This document shows, piece after piece, positions 34,762 to 43,778 of a stretch of 64,000 nt of DNA. The notes beneath the pieces were generated by a model. The model worked only from the letters and a program-made list of their open reading frames with translations. It was not told the DNA's origin and did no database searches. This DNA is from Thermococcus sp. 18S1 (GTDB lineage: Archaea > Methanobacteriota_B > Thermococci > Thermococcales > Thermococcaceae). The stretch covers positions 1,364,001 to 1,428,000 of the forward strand of contig NZ_SNUU01000001.1 in the NCBI RefSeq assembly GCF_012027645.1, written 5' to 3'. Made by a program: the position numbers and the translations under genes. Position 1 is the stretch's first letter. Each line of letters starts with the position of its first letter.

Positions 34762-35801
34762 ATCCCATCATATCGCTTTTTTCGATACCTTCCCACCACG
34801 GGGATCGGTTCGCCGCAGTACTTACACTTCCCATCGTCGGTTATGTTGTACTCTGTGATCTTGAATCCCCAGCGGACTATTAAAGGTTTGCCGCACTTGG
34901 GACAGTATGTGTTCTCTCCCTCGTGTCCGGGCACGTTGCCAATGTAGACGAATTTCAGTCCCTCCTCCCTGGCAACGCGGTAGGCCATCTCGACGGTCTC
35001 AACCGGCGTTGGCGGAAGGTGGGCCAGCTTGTAGTGCGGGAAGAAGCGTGAGAAGTGAACCGGCGTGTCGTCCCCGAGGTTCTCGACCACCCATCTGGCG
35101 AAGGTTCTGATCTCCTTCTCTCCGTCGTTGAGCGTCGGGATGATTAGGTACGTCAGCTCGACGTGGATTCCGAACTCCTTTTTGGCTATCTCCGCCGTCC
35201 TTCTGCTCGGCTCGCCGCCCGGAACGCCGGCTATCTTCATGTAGAAGGCATCATCGAACGCCTTGATGTCTATGTTCATGGCGTCTATGTACGGTGCCAG
35301 CTCCCTGAACGGCTCCTCGTTTATGTAACCGTTGGTTATGAGGAGGTTGTATATACCCGCTTCCTTGGCGAGCTTCGCGGTATCGAGAACGAACTCGTAC
35401 CATATCATGGGCTCGTTGTAGGTGTAGGCTATGCTCTCGCAGCCGTACCTCCTCGCCAGGGCCACTATTCCCTCCGGGGTCGCGTCGTGGAGGTACGGAA
35501 AGGTCTCGTCGGCCTGGCTTATCTCCCAGTTCTGACAGTGCCTGCAGTGCATGTTGCAGCCAACGGTGCTTATCGAGAGCGCACAGGAGCCGGGCCAGAA
35601 GTGGAAGAGGGGCTTCTTCTCAACGGGGTCGGCGGCTATGGATGAAACCTTGCCGTAGTTGAACGTGTAAAGCTTTCCGTTGATGTTCTTCCTCACCCTG
35701 CAGGAGCCGCGCTGGCCCTCGTTTATGATGCAGTTGAGAGGGCACAGTCTGCACCTAACCTTTCCGTCCTCGAGCGGCTCCCAGTAGGAGGCCTCGCGCA
35801 T
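34752..35801 (-). CDS. AmmeMemoRadiSam-type radical SAM enzyme (PflA-like)
   Basis: The 349-residue protein belongs to the COG1180 radical SAM group. The N-terminus has a four-cysteine site (CRLCPLNC then GSCRVR, residues 17-34), followed by the SAM cluster Cys82, Cys86, Cys89 in CNMHCRHC, and YTYNEPMIWYEF plus NIDIKAFDDAFY further on. A C-terminal zinc ribbon (CPKCGKP and CKYCGEP, about 300-335) is added. In many prokaryotes this enzyme is linked with Memo-like and AMMECR1-like proteins; neither is in this window. Substrate unknown. ATG 35801 follows GGTGAGAAGC. It overlaps the duplicated hypothetical gene by up to 10 bp. Confidence 0.87.
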   Translation of the reverse strand: MREASYWEPLEDGKVRCRLCPLNCIINEGQRGSCRVRKNINGKLYTFNYGKVSSIAADPVEKKPLFHFWPGSCALSISTVGCNMHCRHCQNWEISQADETFPYLHDATPEGIVALARRYGCESIAYTYNEPMIWYEFVLDTAKLAKEAGIYNLLITNGYINEEPFRELAPYIDAMNIDIKAFDDAFYMKIAGVPGGEPSRRTAEIAKKEFGIHVELTYLIIPTLNDGEKEIRTFARWVVENLGDDTPVHFSRFFPHYKLAHLPPTPVETVEMAYRVAREEGLKFVYIGNVPGHEGENTYCPKCGKPLIVRWGFKITEYNITDDGKCKYCGEPIPVVGRYRKKRYDGMWW

Positions 35802-35825
35802 GCTTCTCACCGCATTGTAATAGGC

Positions 35826-36548
35826 TCACTCCCGTTTAAGCTTTTGGTACCTTTCATAGTATTCACGCATCGTCAGGAACTCTGCCCCCTGGCGCCGGTA
35901 GTGGTCTATCAGCATTCCAAGCAGTTCAACGGCCCTGTCCCCGGTGTTGAACCTGCAGTCCCACCGGATTTTTTCCCTCTGCATAGGGACGAACTCCCAG
36001 GGGTGGGTAAAGTAAACGCGGGGCTCCTTCAGGCGGGCATGGATGAGTTTCTGCACCTTCCATGGCAGCCTTATAACGGACGAGGTCGTCGAGGCCGGAA
36101 CCTCAAGAACATCACCAAAAAACCTCACGCCACCCTGATAGCCTTTGTAGGTCGCCTTCGAGGAGTCCACCAGGATGCCGTTCCTCTCTAGTATACCATA
36201 ATAGTAATCCGGAAACTGCAGGTTGGGCGCGCGGAATGAAACTACATCACCGAACCCCCTCAATACCTCCAGGGACTTCACGATGGCCTTTTCACCCTCC
36301 GCCCTGGTGAGCTTGTCCAGCCGTTCGTGGTTGTAGTTGTGGCTCCCCAGTTCGTGCCCCTCATCGATGACCCGTCTCACGAGTCCCGGAAAGCGCCTGG
36401 CCATCTCCGCCGTGAAGAAGAACGTTGCCCGCACGTTTTTCTCCGCCATCAGGTCCAGCAGCTTCGGAAGTCCCTCCTCCATTCCCCTCGTCGTCGTCAG
36501 GTACGGCGGGCAGTCGTGTTCAACGTCAAACGTTATTGAAACGAGCAT
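35826..36548 (-). CDS. Polysaccharide deacetylase family protein
   Basis: The 240-residue NodB-homology protein would remove N-acetyl (or related) groups from a sugar. TFDVEHD near residues 6-12 replaces the usual TFDDG with the general-base and metal Asp retained, and GHELGSHNYNHERL (about 66-79) supplies the H-x3-H metal pair. No signal peptide or membrane segment, so it acts in the cytosol, perhaps on a lipid-linked precursor. The start overlaps the glycosyltransferase stop (TGATG). Together with the GT4 and flippase-like genes it forms a three-gene glycan unit. Confidence 0.85.
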   Translation of the reverse strand: MLVSITFDVEHDCPPYLTTTRGMEEGLPKLLDLMAEKNVRATFFFTAEMARRFPGLVRRVIDEGHELGSHNYNHERLDKLTRAEGEKAIVKSLEVLRGFGDVVSFRAPNLQFPDYYYGILERNGILVDSSKATYKGYQGGVRFFGDVLEVPASTTSSVIRLPWKVQKLIHARLKEPRVYFTHPWEFVPMQREKIRWDCRFNTGDRAVELLGMLIDHYRRQGAEFLTMREYYERYQKLKRE

Positions 36549-37771
36549 CATCCCAGCCTCCTCATTAGCTTGTAGGTAATGTACAGCCTGTCCACGCCAG
36601 AACCCACTTCAATCGTCATCCTGTAAACCCGTAGGAGTCTCTCGAGCACGACCTCCCAGGAGAACTCCCTCCGTGCCCTTTCTCTGGCGGCCACCCCCAT
36701 CTCCACAAGGAGTTCCGGTTCCTCGAAAGCCCTGGCGAGGTTGTTCGCCATTCCCTCCTCACTCACTGCTAGCAGGCCGGTGATGCCCTGAACTACCATG
36801 TCCGACAGTCCGCTCTCGTTCCGTCCTATCACCGGATTTCCAGTTGCCATTGCCTCAAGTCCCACGACGGGAAACGCCTCGAGGATGCCGGGCATGAGAA
36901 CCAGGTCCGCCGCCCAGTACAGCGGGAGAAGCCTTCCCCTCTCCATGAAGTCGTACAGCTCTGTTATCTCTCCAATGCCGGTTTCCCGGAGGTTTCTCTC
37001 CAGCACCGGGCGCATGGGGCCGTTGCCAACCATTATAAGCTTCACCTTGCTTTTTGGAATTCCGCTCCGCTTCAGCGCCTCCTTCACCATCACCGGTATC
37101 CTGTGGGCCTGCTTGCGCTCGGTCATCCTCCCGAGGTATAGCACGACTATCTCGTCCCTCACCCCTATGTCCCTTCTGGCCCTCTCCCTCTCCTCCGGTT
37201 CCGGCGGGCGCCATTTCCTGACGTCTATCCCGTTGGGAACCACAACGACCGGACGCCCGTTGAGCTTATTTCCCAGCAGGTTCCTGGTGTCCTCGGCGAC
37301 GGGTGTGCTGACGGCCACGAAGGTATCTATCCGCTTGAGGTGGTGTCTGATGAATGGGCCGATCAGGAAGTCCAGGGGTGGCTTGCCGTAGAAGGAATGG
37401 TTGGTGGCGACCACAGGAACGTCCCTGATTCCCCTCGATATCTTTGACACGGCAACGGCCAGGGGCGAGTATATGCTGTGGACGTGGGTTATGTCGAATC
37501 CCTCTCTCTTGTAGAACTCGTTTATCCTCCAGAACTGCAAAAATCCCACGCTGGAGTGGTATTTGCGGAAGTAGAGCGTCGCGGGAAACCTGACAACGTG
37601 GTAGGGGAAGCTGTCGATGTACGGCTTCATGTACCTGTAGTCGTGGGTCAGGACGTAGGGTTCGTGCCCCATGAAAACGAGGTTGCGGGCGAGTTCATCG
37701 ATGTGTGATTCTATTCCCCCTATCTTTGGGTAGAACCAGTCGCTTGCTATTGCGATTTTAAGGCTTTCCAT
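36548..37771 (-). CDS. Glycosyltransferase family 4 (GT-B)
   Basis: The 407-residue protein has the two Rossmann-like domains of GT4 enzymes: IASDWFYPKIGGIESHIDELARN-type glycine-rich N-terminus (about 8-30), VPNGIDVRKWRP at about 176-187, VLYLGRMTERKQ near 208 and the donor-site EAFPVVGLEAMATGNPVIG (about 300-318) with the E-x7-E motif. It likely transfers a nucleotide-linked sugar to a lipid-linked glycan or glycolipid. The start overlaps the flippase-like gene by 25 bp and the end overlaps the deacetylase gene. Confidence 0.9.
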   Translation of the reverse strand: MESLKIAIASDWFYPKIGGIESHIDELARNLVFMGHEPYVLTHDYRYMKPYIDSFPYHVVRFPATLYFRKYHSSVGFLQFWRINEFYKREGFDITHVHSIYSPLAVAVSKISRGIRDVPVVATNHSFYGKPPLDFLIGPFIRHHLKRIDTFVAVSTPVAEDTRNLLGNKLNGRPVVVVPNGIDVRKWRPPEPEERERARRDIGVRDEIVVLYLGRMTERKQAHRIPVMVKEALKRSGIPKSKVKLIMVGNGPMRPVLERNLRETGIGEITELYDFMERGRLLPLYWAADLVLMPGILEAFPVVGLEAMATGNPVIGRNESGLSDMVVQGITGLLAVSEEGMANNLARAFEEPELLVEMGVAARERARREFSWEVVLERLLRVYRMTIEVGSGVDRLYITYKLMRRLG

Positions 37772-38628
37772 ATTTCAACCCCTCCGGACGTCAGGAGAAC
37801 CGCTAGTCCCACTAGGCTGCTGGCGACGTACGAGACAAAGCGCTCCAGGAGGGTTATTGAAACCGCGAGCGCCATGGGGATTCCGAAGTAGGTGAGTGTC
37901 CCCACCAAACCGCCCTCGATTATGCCCACCCCTCCCGGGGTGAAGGCGAGGAGGCCGAAGAGGAGGTTCGCTATTGAAATCACCGCTATGAAGCTCCACG
38001 CCAGGTTGAGACCAAAGGCGAGGGCTATGAGCTTCAGCCTGACGACGTCGAGGAGCCAGACGGTGGAGCTGAGCATAACCGCAGCCATGTTGAGGCTGTG
38101 CATGCTCCGGAGTGCGGTTATTTTCCGCATCTCCTCATCCGTCACGGGGGTTCGGAAGACACGGAGCGAGAGCCTCACGAAGGCGTCCCACTTAATCCAT
38201 ATCAGAACTACCCCTGCTATGCCGAGGATCACGAATGGAAGGGGTTCCCCGGATGAGAAGTACATCATGCCCACGAGGAATAGGGCGAATATGGGGATGG
38301 TCTCCAGTATGCGCTCGTAGACTATGCTGACCGCGGAAACTCCCGTTGGAATGTTGGCCTTCTTGGAAACCCACGCCATTCTGAGAAGTTCTCCCCCGCT
38401 TCTGCTCATTGGGGTGACGTTGTTCATGAAGATCGAGGCGAGTATAGCCTTGACGAGCTCATGCAGTGGGGCATCTCTGCCGACGCCCCTCAGAACGAGC
38501 TTCCAGCGGATGCCGTAGAGAACGACACTCACGTAGTACGTGAGAAAGGCTAGGATGAGGTACTTGAGGGACGCACTAACGACCACTGAAAAATACTGCT
38601 GCGCTGACGTGGTAAGGCTCTCCAGCAT
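37747..38628 (-). CDS. LPG synthase TM-region/UPF0104-type membrane protein (flippase-like)
   Basis: The 293-residue protein has seven to eight membrane segments and belongs to the lysylphosphatidylglycerol synthetase transmembrane-domain family (AglD C-terminal-like). Conserved pieces are SIFMNNVTPMSRSGGELLRM (about 66-85) and LLAFTPGGVGIIEGGLVG (about 230-247). The catalytic aminoacyl-transfer domain is absent, as in most archaeal members, which are thought to move lipid-linked sugars. ATG 38628 is preferred to GTG 38634. It heads the unit flippase-like, GT4, deacetylase, all overlapping, which points to one cell-surface glycan or glycolipid pathway. Confidence 0.82.
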   Translation of the reverse strand: MLESLTTSAQQYFSVVVSASLKYLILAFLTYYVSVVLYGIRWKLVLRGVGRDAPLHELVKAILASIFMNNVTPMSRSGGELLRMAWVSKKANIPTGVSAVSIVYERILETIPIFALFLVGMMYFSSGEPLPFVILGIAGVVLIWIKWDAFVRLSLRVFRTPVTDEEMRKITALRSMHSLNMAAVMLSSTVWLLDVVRLKLIALAFGLNLAWSFIAVISIANLLFGLLAFTPGGVGIIEGGLVGTLTYFGIPMALAVSITLLERFVSYVASSLVGLAVLLTSGGVEIWKALKSQ

Positions 38629-38668
38629 AGTCACGACCTACTTTAAGTCAGCCTAGGATTTTAAAACG

Positions 38669-39634
38669 TTATCGGAACAACACTCTATACGTCTCTTTTA
38701 CTCCTCTGTTAAGGTGTTCCCAGCCGAGAACGGGCATCTCCTGTCTTTTTCCATCGATGGTAATGTACGCCCCGGCTCCTTCGAGAACCCTTCCAATGAT
38801 GGTGCATCGCACAGGGCATTCGTCCAGCAGGCTCTCAGGTATGGTAAATATCAGCTCGAACTCCTCCCCGCTTGCGAGTGCCATCTCAATCGGATTCAGC
38901 CCCAGAGCCTCAGCAACTGCCCTTACCTCTTCTCGAATTGGCAGTTTTTGGGCATCGACTTCAATCCTAACCCCGCTCATCCTTGCCAGAAGGTGAAGTT
39001 CCTTGCTCGGGCCGTCGCTTACATCGATTGCCGCGTTCGCAAGCCTGCCCAGTTCGATTCCCTCTTGAACTCTAGCCCTGGGTTCAAGGAGTTTCTCGTA
39101 AAGGGTCTCTCTTGTCTTTTCGGGCACATCAACTCCGTGCTTCCAGAGGAGGAGCCCCGCTAAAGCTCGCCCTATGTCGCCGGTTACACAGACGAGGTCT
39201 CCCGGCTTTGCCCCGCTCCTTGTGAGAAGTCTCCCCGTTCTCCCGAGGGCGATTCCGTCTATTATCAAATCGTCCGCCTCGTTGGTGTCGGCGCTCAGGA
39301 CAGGTAGGTCATAGAATTCGAGGGCATTCCCGATTCCCCTTGCAACACCCTCCAGATAGTCCATATCAATGTCCCCGGGGACTCCAAGGGAGAAGAGAAA
39401 CCCCACCGGTCTCGCACCCATGGCGGCAACATCGCTGACGTTCATGGTAACGGCCTTAAACCCAACCTGCTCGGGTGTCATTATATCCGGCACGTCCGTT
39501 TTTCTCACGAGCATATCGTTCGTCGCTACGAACCACTCGTTCCCGAGCTTAATCGCTCCCGCATCGTCCCCAAGAGGTAAATCACCCTGAATCCTGAGGT
39601 GTTTCATAAAGAGATCGATTATCTTCCTCTCCAC
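38669..39634 (-). CDS. thiL: Thiamine-monophosphate kinase
   Basis: The 321-residue AIR-synthase/PurM-fold enzyme phosphorylates thiamine phosphate to the diphosphate cofactor with ATP. Typical stretches: LPLGDDAGAI, TNDMLV, MNVSDVAAMGARP (about 74-86), VLSADTNEAD, AIDVSDGPSKEL and SGEEFELIF. The start is probably GTG 39634: a minus-strand TATA (GCTTTAAATC, about 39665-39674) lies 35 bp upstream and GGGGGT just before; the frame open to 39703 would run through the promoter and into the galT side. It is divergent from galT, with less than 90 bp between starts. Confidence 0.9.
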   Translation of the reverse strand: MERKIIDLFMKHLRIQGDLPLGDDAGAIKLGNEWFVATNDMLVRKTDVPDIMTPEQVGFKAVTMNVSDVAAMGARPVGFLFSLGVPGDIDMDYLEGVARGIGNALEFYDLPVLSADTNEADDLIIDGIALGRTGRLLTRSGAKPGDLVCVTGDIGRALAGLLLWKHGVDVPEKTRETLYEKLLEPRARVQEGIELGRLANAAIDVSDGPSKELHLLARMSGVRIEVDAQKLPIREEVRAVAEALGLNPIEMALASGEEFELIFTIPESLLDECPVRCTIIGRVLEGAGAYITIDGKRQEMPVLGWEHLNRGVKETYRVLFR

Positions 39635-39664
39635 TTTTACCCCCACTCCCAGTTGGGGCGGGGG

Positions 39665-39690
39665 ATTTAAAGCCTTCGCCAAGCTTTTAT
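39665..39690. promoter_or_regulatory. Divergent thiL/galT promoters
   Basis: Two TATA-like boxes lie back to back: GCTTTAAATC on the minus strand (about 39665-39674) for thiL and AGCTTTTATG on the plus strand (about 39681-39690) for galT. Each is 30-35 bp from the assigned start codon. Because they are within about 10 bp of each other, initiation complexes on the two may compete. Confidence 0.55.
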
Positions 39691-39721
39691 GTTCTTTCGC
39701 CAATCTAATCCAGTGGTGGAG

Positions 39722-40705
39722 ATGCGGGAGCTGAGGTACAACCCTCTAACCGGTCAGTGGGTCATGGTCTCCGCTGTGAGGAGGAAACGCCCCTGGAGGC
39801 CAAAGAACTTCTGCCCCTTCTGTCCCGGAAGCGAGGAGACCGGTTACGGCTGGGAGGTTCTTCTGCTTCCGAACAGGTTCCCCATGCTGTCCTTCGACGC
39901 TCCACGGCCAGAGCGAGATGGGTTCTACAGGAGGGCACGGGCGCTCGGCCAGTGCAGTGTGATAGTTGAAACGCCTGAGCACGACGTCAGAGACCTCGAC
40001 GGGCTTTCCCTCGATGCCATGACCCGGGTTGTTGAATTATGGAAAAACGTAACCGCAGAACTGAAGAGAAATCCTCACGTTGCCTACGTCTCGATCTTTC
40101 GAAACAAGGGTGAGGAAATCGGTGTTAGCCTGACCCATCCCCACGGCCAGCTCTACGCGACACCGTTCATACCCCTCAAGGTTCGCCTCAAAATCGAGAA
40201 CTCCAGGGAATACTCTAGGCGCACCGGTGAGTGCCTCTTCTGCAGGATTCTGAGCGAGGAGCTGGAGAGCGAGAGGGCGATATACGAGAACGGAAGCTTT
40301 GCAATCTTCCTGCCCTTCTTCGCGAACTGGCCCTTTGAGGTCCACATCTACCCCAAAAGGCACGTCCAGTGGCTCACCCAGCTGACGGAGGAGGAGCTCG
40401 CGGATTTGGCCGATGCGCTCAGGACTGCGACCGGAACCCTCAACACAGTCTTGGAGAGAGATATGCCCTATACGATGATGGTCTATCAGGCACCGTTTAA
40501 GGGAACCTACAGCTTCTACCACCTCCACATTGAGTTCTACCCAATCCTGAGGGAGAACGGCAGAATCAAGTACGCCGCGGGGATAGAGATGGGAACCTGG
40601 GACTTCACCTACGATGAAATTCCCGAGGAGAATGCGGAAAAGCTGAAGAGCGCCTGCAGAAAGGTGATAAAAAGAATCGGCGCAAGGGGTAGGTGCTTCA
40701 CTTAG
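39722..40705 (+). CDS. galT: Galactose-1-phosphate uridylyltransferase
   Basis: The 327-residue HIT-superfamily enzyme swaps UMP between UDP-glucose and galactose 1-phosphate. The N-terminus RELRYNPLTGQWVMVSA, an N-terminal zinc pair CPFC, a second Cys pair region CLFC, the nucleophile motif HPHGQLYATPF (about 139-149) and the C-terminal YSFYHLHIEFYP agree with archaeal GalT. ATG 39722 is chosen from GTGGTGGAG just upstream and the TATA at about 39685; the frame open to 39689 lies in the promoter. The end overlaps the opposing EndoQ gene by 8 bp. Confidence 0.9.
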   Translation: MRELRYNPLTGQWVMVSAVRRKRPWRPKNFCPFCPGSEETGYGWEVLLLPNRFPMLSFDAPRPERDGFYRRARALGQCSVIVETPEHDVRDLDGLSLDAMTRVVELWKNVTAELKRNPHVAYVSIFRNKGEEIGVSLTHPHGQLYATPFIPLKVRLKIENSREYSRRTGECLFCRILSEELESERAIYENGSFAIFLPFFANWPFEVHIYPKRHVQWLTQLTEEELADLADALRTATGTLNTVLERDMPYTMMVYQAPFKGTYSFYHLHIEFYPILRENGRIKYAAGIEMGTWDFTYDEIPEENAEKLKSACRKVIKRIGARGRCFT

Positions 40706-41972
40706 CCTTCCGGCTTCCTCCGAGGAACTTCATGAGGCTCGTCTGCTTCGGCCGGTATTCCTCCTTTGGAACTTCGACCTCAAGGGCTTCTAGGTCCTCT
40801 ATTCTGGCATTTCTTATCTCCTCTGGCAGTCGTATCTCGCCGTATTTTCCTCCGCCTCCTGGGATTACTATCAGTTTACTCTCCCTGTATGCCCAGATGG
40901 CCTTTGCAACCTCTTCGTGAACCTCCGCCAGACCCTCAAGCGGTATATCGACGAGAACCCTTATCTCGCTCCCGAACTCCTTCAAAAAGCGCTCCCAGAT
41001 AACCCTTACGGCCTTCGTCTCGACTCCTTTCTCTATGACCATTGCGATTATCTCAGCTAGGGGAGCTAGGCGGAGGTAGGGCGGCCTGTCCTTCGGTCTC
41101 TCTTCAGTGTCTGCCAGCTCAAGGATTCTGTCGTGAACGCCCTTCTTTATCCTGCCGCCGCACTTCGGGCACTTCCACTTGAAAGCCCTCGCCTCCTCCG
41201 GCGAATACTTTGCATAACAGCGGGAGCAGGCGGTAAGGTGGTACTTGCCGAGTCTCGGGTCAAGGCCGGCGTTGAGGACGATTCTTCTACCTCCCCTCTT
41301 GAGAATGGCCTTCCGTATCTCCTCGAAGGTGGCTTCCTCCACTTCAAAGCGGTTGAACTCCCTCCCGAGGCGGTGGGGCATCGGCGAGTGGGCGTCGCTG
41401 TTGCTGAGGTATGTCAGGGAGTGGTGGGCTTTTATTCTGTCAGCCATCTCGCTGTCGGCTGAGAGACCGAGCTCAAGAAAATGCACCTTTGCCCCCTGGT
41501 ATGCCTCCCTGAGGCTGTTGTACTCTTTGTAAAGGGCCGTCCAGGGCGTGAATGCATGCGCCGGCCCTATCAAGACGCCGAGCTCGTTCGCTACCTCGGC
41601 TATCTCCGACGCGGGAAGGTTAACTCTCGGCCTTCCTTCGGTCTCTATGTCCGCCGAGTACCTCCTCAGCTCCTCCCTCATCTCCCGGACGGCTGAGATG
41701 CTCGGAAAAATCAGAACGTGGTGAACGCGCCGGTTATCCTCGACCTCTGCCGTGAGGATGAAGCGAATTCCGTTCCTCTCGTAGGTTCCCTCGTCAACCT
41801 TCTCGGTGTACCTTAACAGTTCCTCCTCCCACTTCGGGTTGAGTATATCCCCAGTCCCGACTATCCTGAGGCCTTTGAATCTCGCGTTCTCGGCGAGGTT
41901 GGGGATGGTCATGGCTTTCGAAACCGCTTTTGAGTAGCGCGAGTGTATGTGAAGGTCGGCATCAACCTGCAT
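40698..41972 (-). CDS. Endonuclease Q (PHP-domain nuclease for deaminated DNA)
   Basis: The 424-residue protein matches EndoQ, the Thermococcales nuclease that cuts 5' of uracil, hypoxanthine and AP sites. The PHP metal motif DLHIHSRYS is at residues 6-14; NSDAHSPMPHRLG and IGPAHAFTPW add metal ligands. A zinc-finger region CSRCYAK with CPKCGG lies near 250-275. The last ten residues contain QTSLMKFL, a good PIP box, in line with reported stimulation of EndoQ by PCNA. GGTGGTTTC precedes ATG 41972. It is 9 bp after the ClC gene in the same direction. Confidence 0.9.
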   Translation of the reverse strand: MQVDADLHIHSRYSKAVSKAMTIPNLAENARFKGLRIVGTGDILNPKWEEELLRYTEKVDEGTYERNGIRFILTAEVEDNRRVHHVLIFPSISAVREMREELRRYSADIETEGRPRVNLPASEIAEVANELGVLIGPAHAFTPWTALYKEYNSLREAYQGAKVHFLELGLSADSEMADRIKAHHSLTYLSNSDAHSPMPHRLGREFNRFEVEEATFEEIRKAILKRGGRRIVLNAGLDPRLGKYHLTACSRCYAKYSPEEARAFKWKCPKCGGRIKKGVHDRILELADTEERPKDRPPYLRLAPLAEIIAMVIEKGVETKAVRVIWERFLKEFGSEIRVLVDIPLEGLAEVHEEVAKAIWAYRESKLIVIPGGGGKYGEIRLPEEIRNARIEDLEALEVEVPKEEYRPKQTSLMKFLGGSRKAK

Positions 41973-41981
41973 GAAACCACC

Positions 41982-43703
41982 TCAGTCTATGTACATTCCC
42001 TCCAGACCGCGGTAGTAGGCGCGGTATATGTCCCTTTTGGTCACGACACCAACGAGCTTCCTGCTCTCGGGGCTTTCTAGGACGGGCAGGAGGTTCTGGT
42101 CGTAGGCCATGAGCTTCTCGAAGGCATCCTCCGCGGTTTCCGTCGGGTAAGTTACTCCGTAGGGCCGCCGGATGAGGCGCTTCACGGGCATCCGCTTAAC
42201 GCTCGGGGGTTTTTTCAGGATGTCCTTTATTCCGACTATGCCAACCACTTCCATGTTCTCATTGACCACGGGGAAGCAGTCGTGGCCGGTTTCTCCTATC
42301 AGGTGCTCCACATCAAAGAGGGTCTGGTCTTCGGTGATGTATACTGGCTCGCGGGTCATTATCTCGCCGACGGAGATCGTCTCAAGGATGACCGGTTTTC
42401 CCGTCGTTACGTGGTAGCCCTTCCTGAGGAGCTTGAGGGTGTAGATGGACTCCCCCTTGAGGAAGAACCTGGCCGTTAGGAAGCCTATGGTTGCGGAGGT
42501 CATCACCGCGGGCAGAACGGCGTAGCTCCTGGTGAGCTCCGTTACCATCAGTATCTGAGTTAACGGTGCCTGCGTCATGCCGCTGAAGAAGGCCGCCATT
42601 CCGGCCAGGGCGTAGACTGCTGGGTTCGAGCCGAGGCCGGGGAAGAGGAGCCTCACGACCTGGCCAAAGGCCGCTCCGAACATCGTTCCTATGTAGAGGC
42701 TCGGGGCAAAAACACCGCCGCTCTGCCCCGAACCGAGGGTCAGGGCGGTGGCCAGCATCTTAACCAGCCCGAGAATTATGAGCAGCCCTATCGCCAGCTC
42801 CCCGTAGAAGGCCATCTTCATGCCTTCATAGCCTATTCCAAATATGCCGTACGCCGGAAACAGCATTCCGAGAACACCGACACCAAAACCGCCTATTGCT
42901 GGCTTCATTATTTCGGGCACTTTGGCCCTCGAGAACCTATCGACCATCCCGTAAAGGAACCGGGCATAGAACGCGGCGAGGGTGCCAAGAAACAGCCCAA
43001 GGAGGAAGAACAGTGGGAGCTCAAAGAGAGTGTGCCCTATTCCGCCGGGAATGTCTATCTCCACCGCCCCCTTGAGGACGGCGAGGGTGATTGCGTTGCC
43101 GGTGACGGCGGCGATGAATATGGGCACGAGGTTTATCGAAAAGGCCCCCATGTAAACGACCTCAAGGGCGAACATCGCGCCTGCCAGGGGCGTGTTGAAT
43201 GTGCCCGCTATACCGGCGGCGAGACCGCATGTGACGAGAAGCTTCCTCATCTCCTTGGACAGGTTGAACCAGCGCGCGAGGATTGACGTTAAAGCCGCCC
43301 CTATGAATCCTATTGGCCCTTCGCGTCCAACGCTCCCTCCGGAGCCTATGGTTATTGCCGTGGCTATCGTTTTCAGAACGGCAAACTTTCCGGGAATGTT
43401 GCCGCCCTTGAATATAACCGCCTCTATGACCTCCGGGATGCCGTTCCCCTTGATTTCGGGGCATTTGATGACAAAGAGCGTGACCACCAGTGCACCGAGC
43501 GTGGGGAGGAGCAAGTAACCGAGATTGAAGCCGCCCACCTCGTAAGAAACCTGAGGGAGAAGCCACTCGAAGAAAAACCTGTGAACGACGCCTATAAACA
43601 CCCTGAAGACTATCGCACCTAAGCCGCCCACTAGGCCGGCCAGTATGGAGAAGGCCATTACTATGCCCCACTTCCTGAGGTACGCCCCGTCTCCTGAGGT
43701 CAT
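41982..43703 (-). CDS. ClC-family chloride channel/antiporter with CBS pair
   Basis: The 573-residue protein has about a dozen hydrophobic helices followed by two CBS domains (about 445-565). Selectivity-filter motifs are clear: GSGGSVGREGPIGFIGA (about 118-134), with the gating glutamate of GREGP, and GSGQSGGVFAPSLYIG (about 325-340). A helix near 175 carries the region where antiporters hold the proton glutamate; I cannot decide channel against Cl-/H+ exchanger. CBS domains suggest nucleotide control. ATG 43703 follows a TTG. It is divergent from the hypothetical gene at 43779 and opens a four-gene ion-transport block. Confidence 0.9.
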   Translation of the reverse strand: MTSGDGAYLRKWGIVMAFSILAGLVGGLGAIVFRVFIGVVHRFFFEWLLPQVSYEVGGFNLGYLLLPTLGALVVTLFVIKCPEIKGNGIPEVIEAVIFKGGNIPGKFAVLKTIATAITIGSGGSVGREGPIGFIGAALTSILARWFNLSKEMRKLLVTCGLAAGIAGTFNTPLAGAMFALEVVYMGAFSINLVPIFIAAVTGNAITLAVLKGAVEIDIPGGIGHTLFELPLFFLLGLFLGTLAAFYARFLYGMVDRFSRAKVPEIMKPAIGGFGVGVLGMLFPAYGIFGIGYEGMKMAFYGELAIGLLIILGLVKMLATALTLGSGQSGGVFAPSLYIGTMFGAAFGQVVRLLFPGLGSNPAVYALAGMAAFFSGMTQAPLTQILMVTELTRSYAVLPAVMTSATIGFLTARFFLKGESIYTLKLLRKGYHVTTGKPVILETISVGEIMTREPVYITEDQTLFDVEHLIGETGHDCFPVVNENMEVVGIVGIKDILKKPPSVKRMPVKRLIRRPYGVTYPTETAEDAFEKLMAYDQNLLPVLESPESRKLVGVVTKRDIYRAYYRGLEGMYID

Positions 43704-43778
43704 CAAATGGGGGTTGGCATCCCAAATAAAAAGCTTAAGCTTTTATACCTCCTTCCCGAACCCCCATCGGTGGAAACT

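Noticed and set aside
39634-39721. Overlapping thiL and galT reading frames
   Set aside because: The long frames overlap by 15 bp, but TATA boxes and ribosome sites put both starts further in, so the genes do not overlap.
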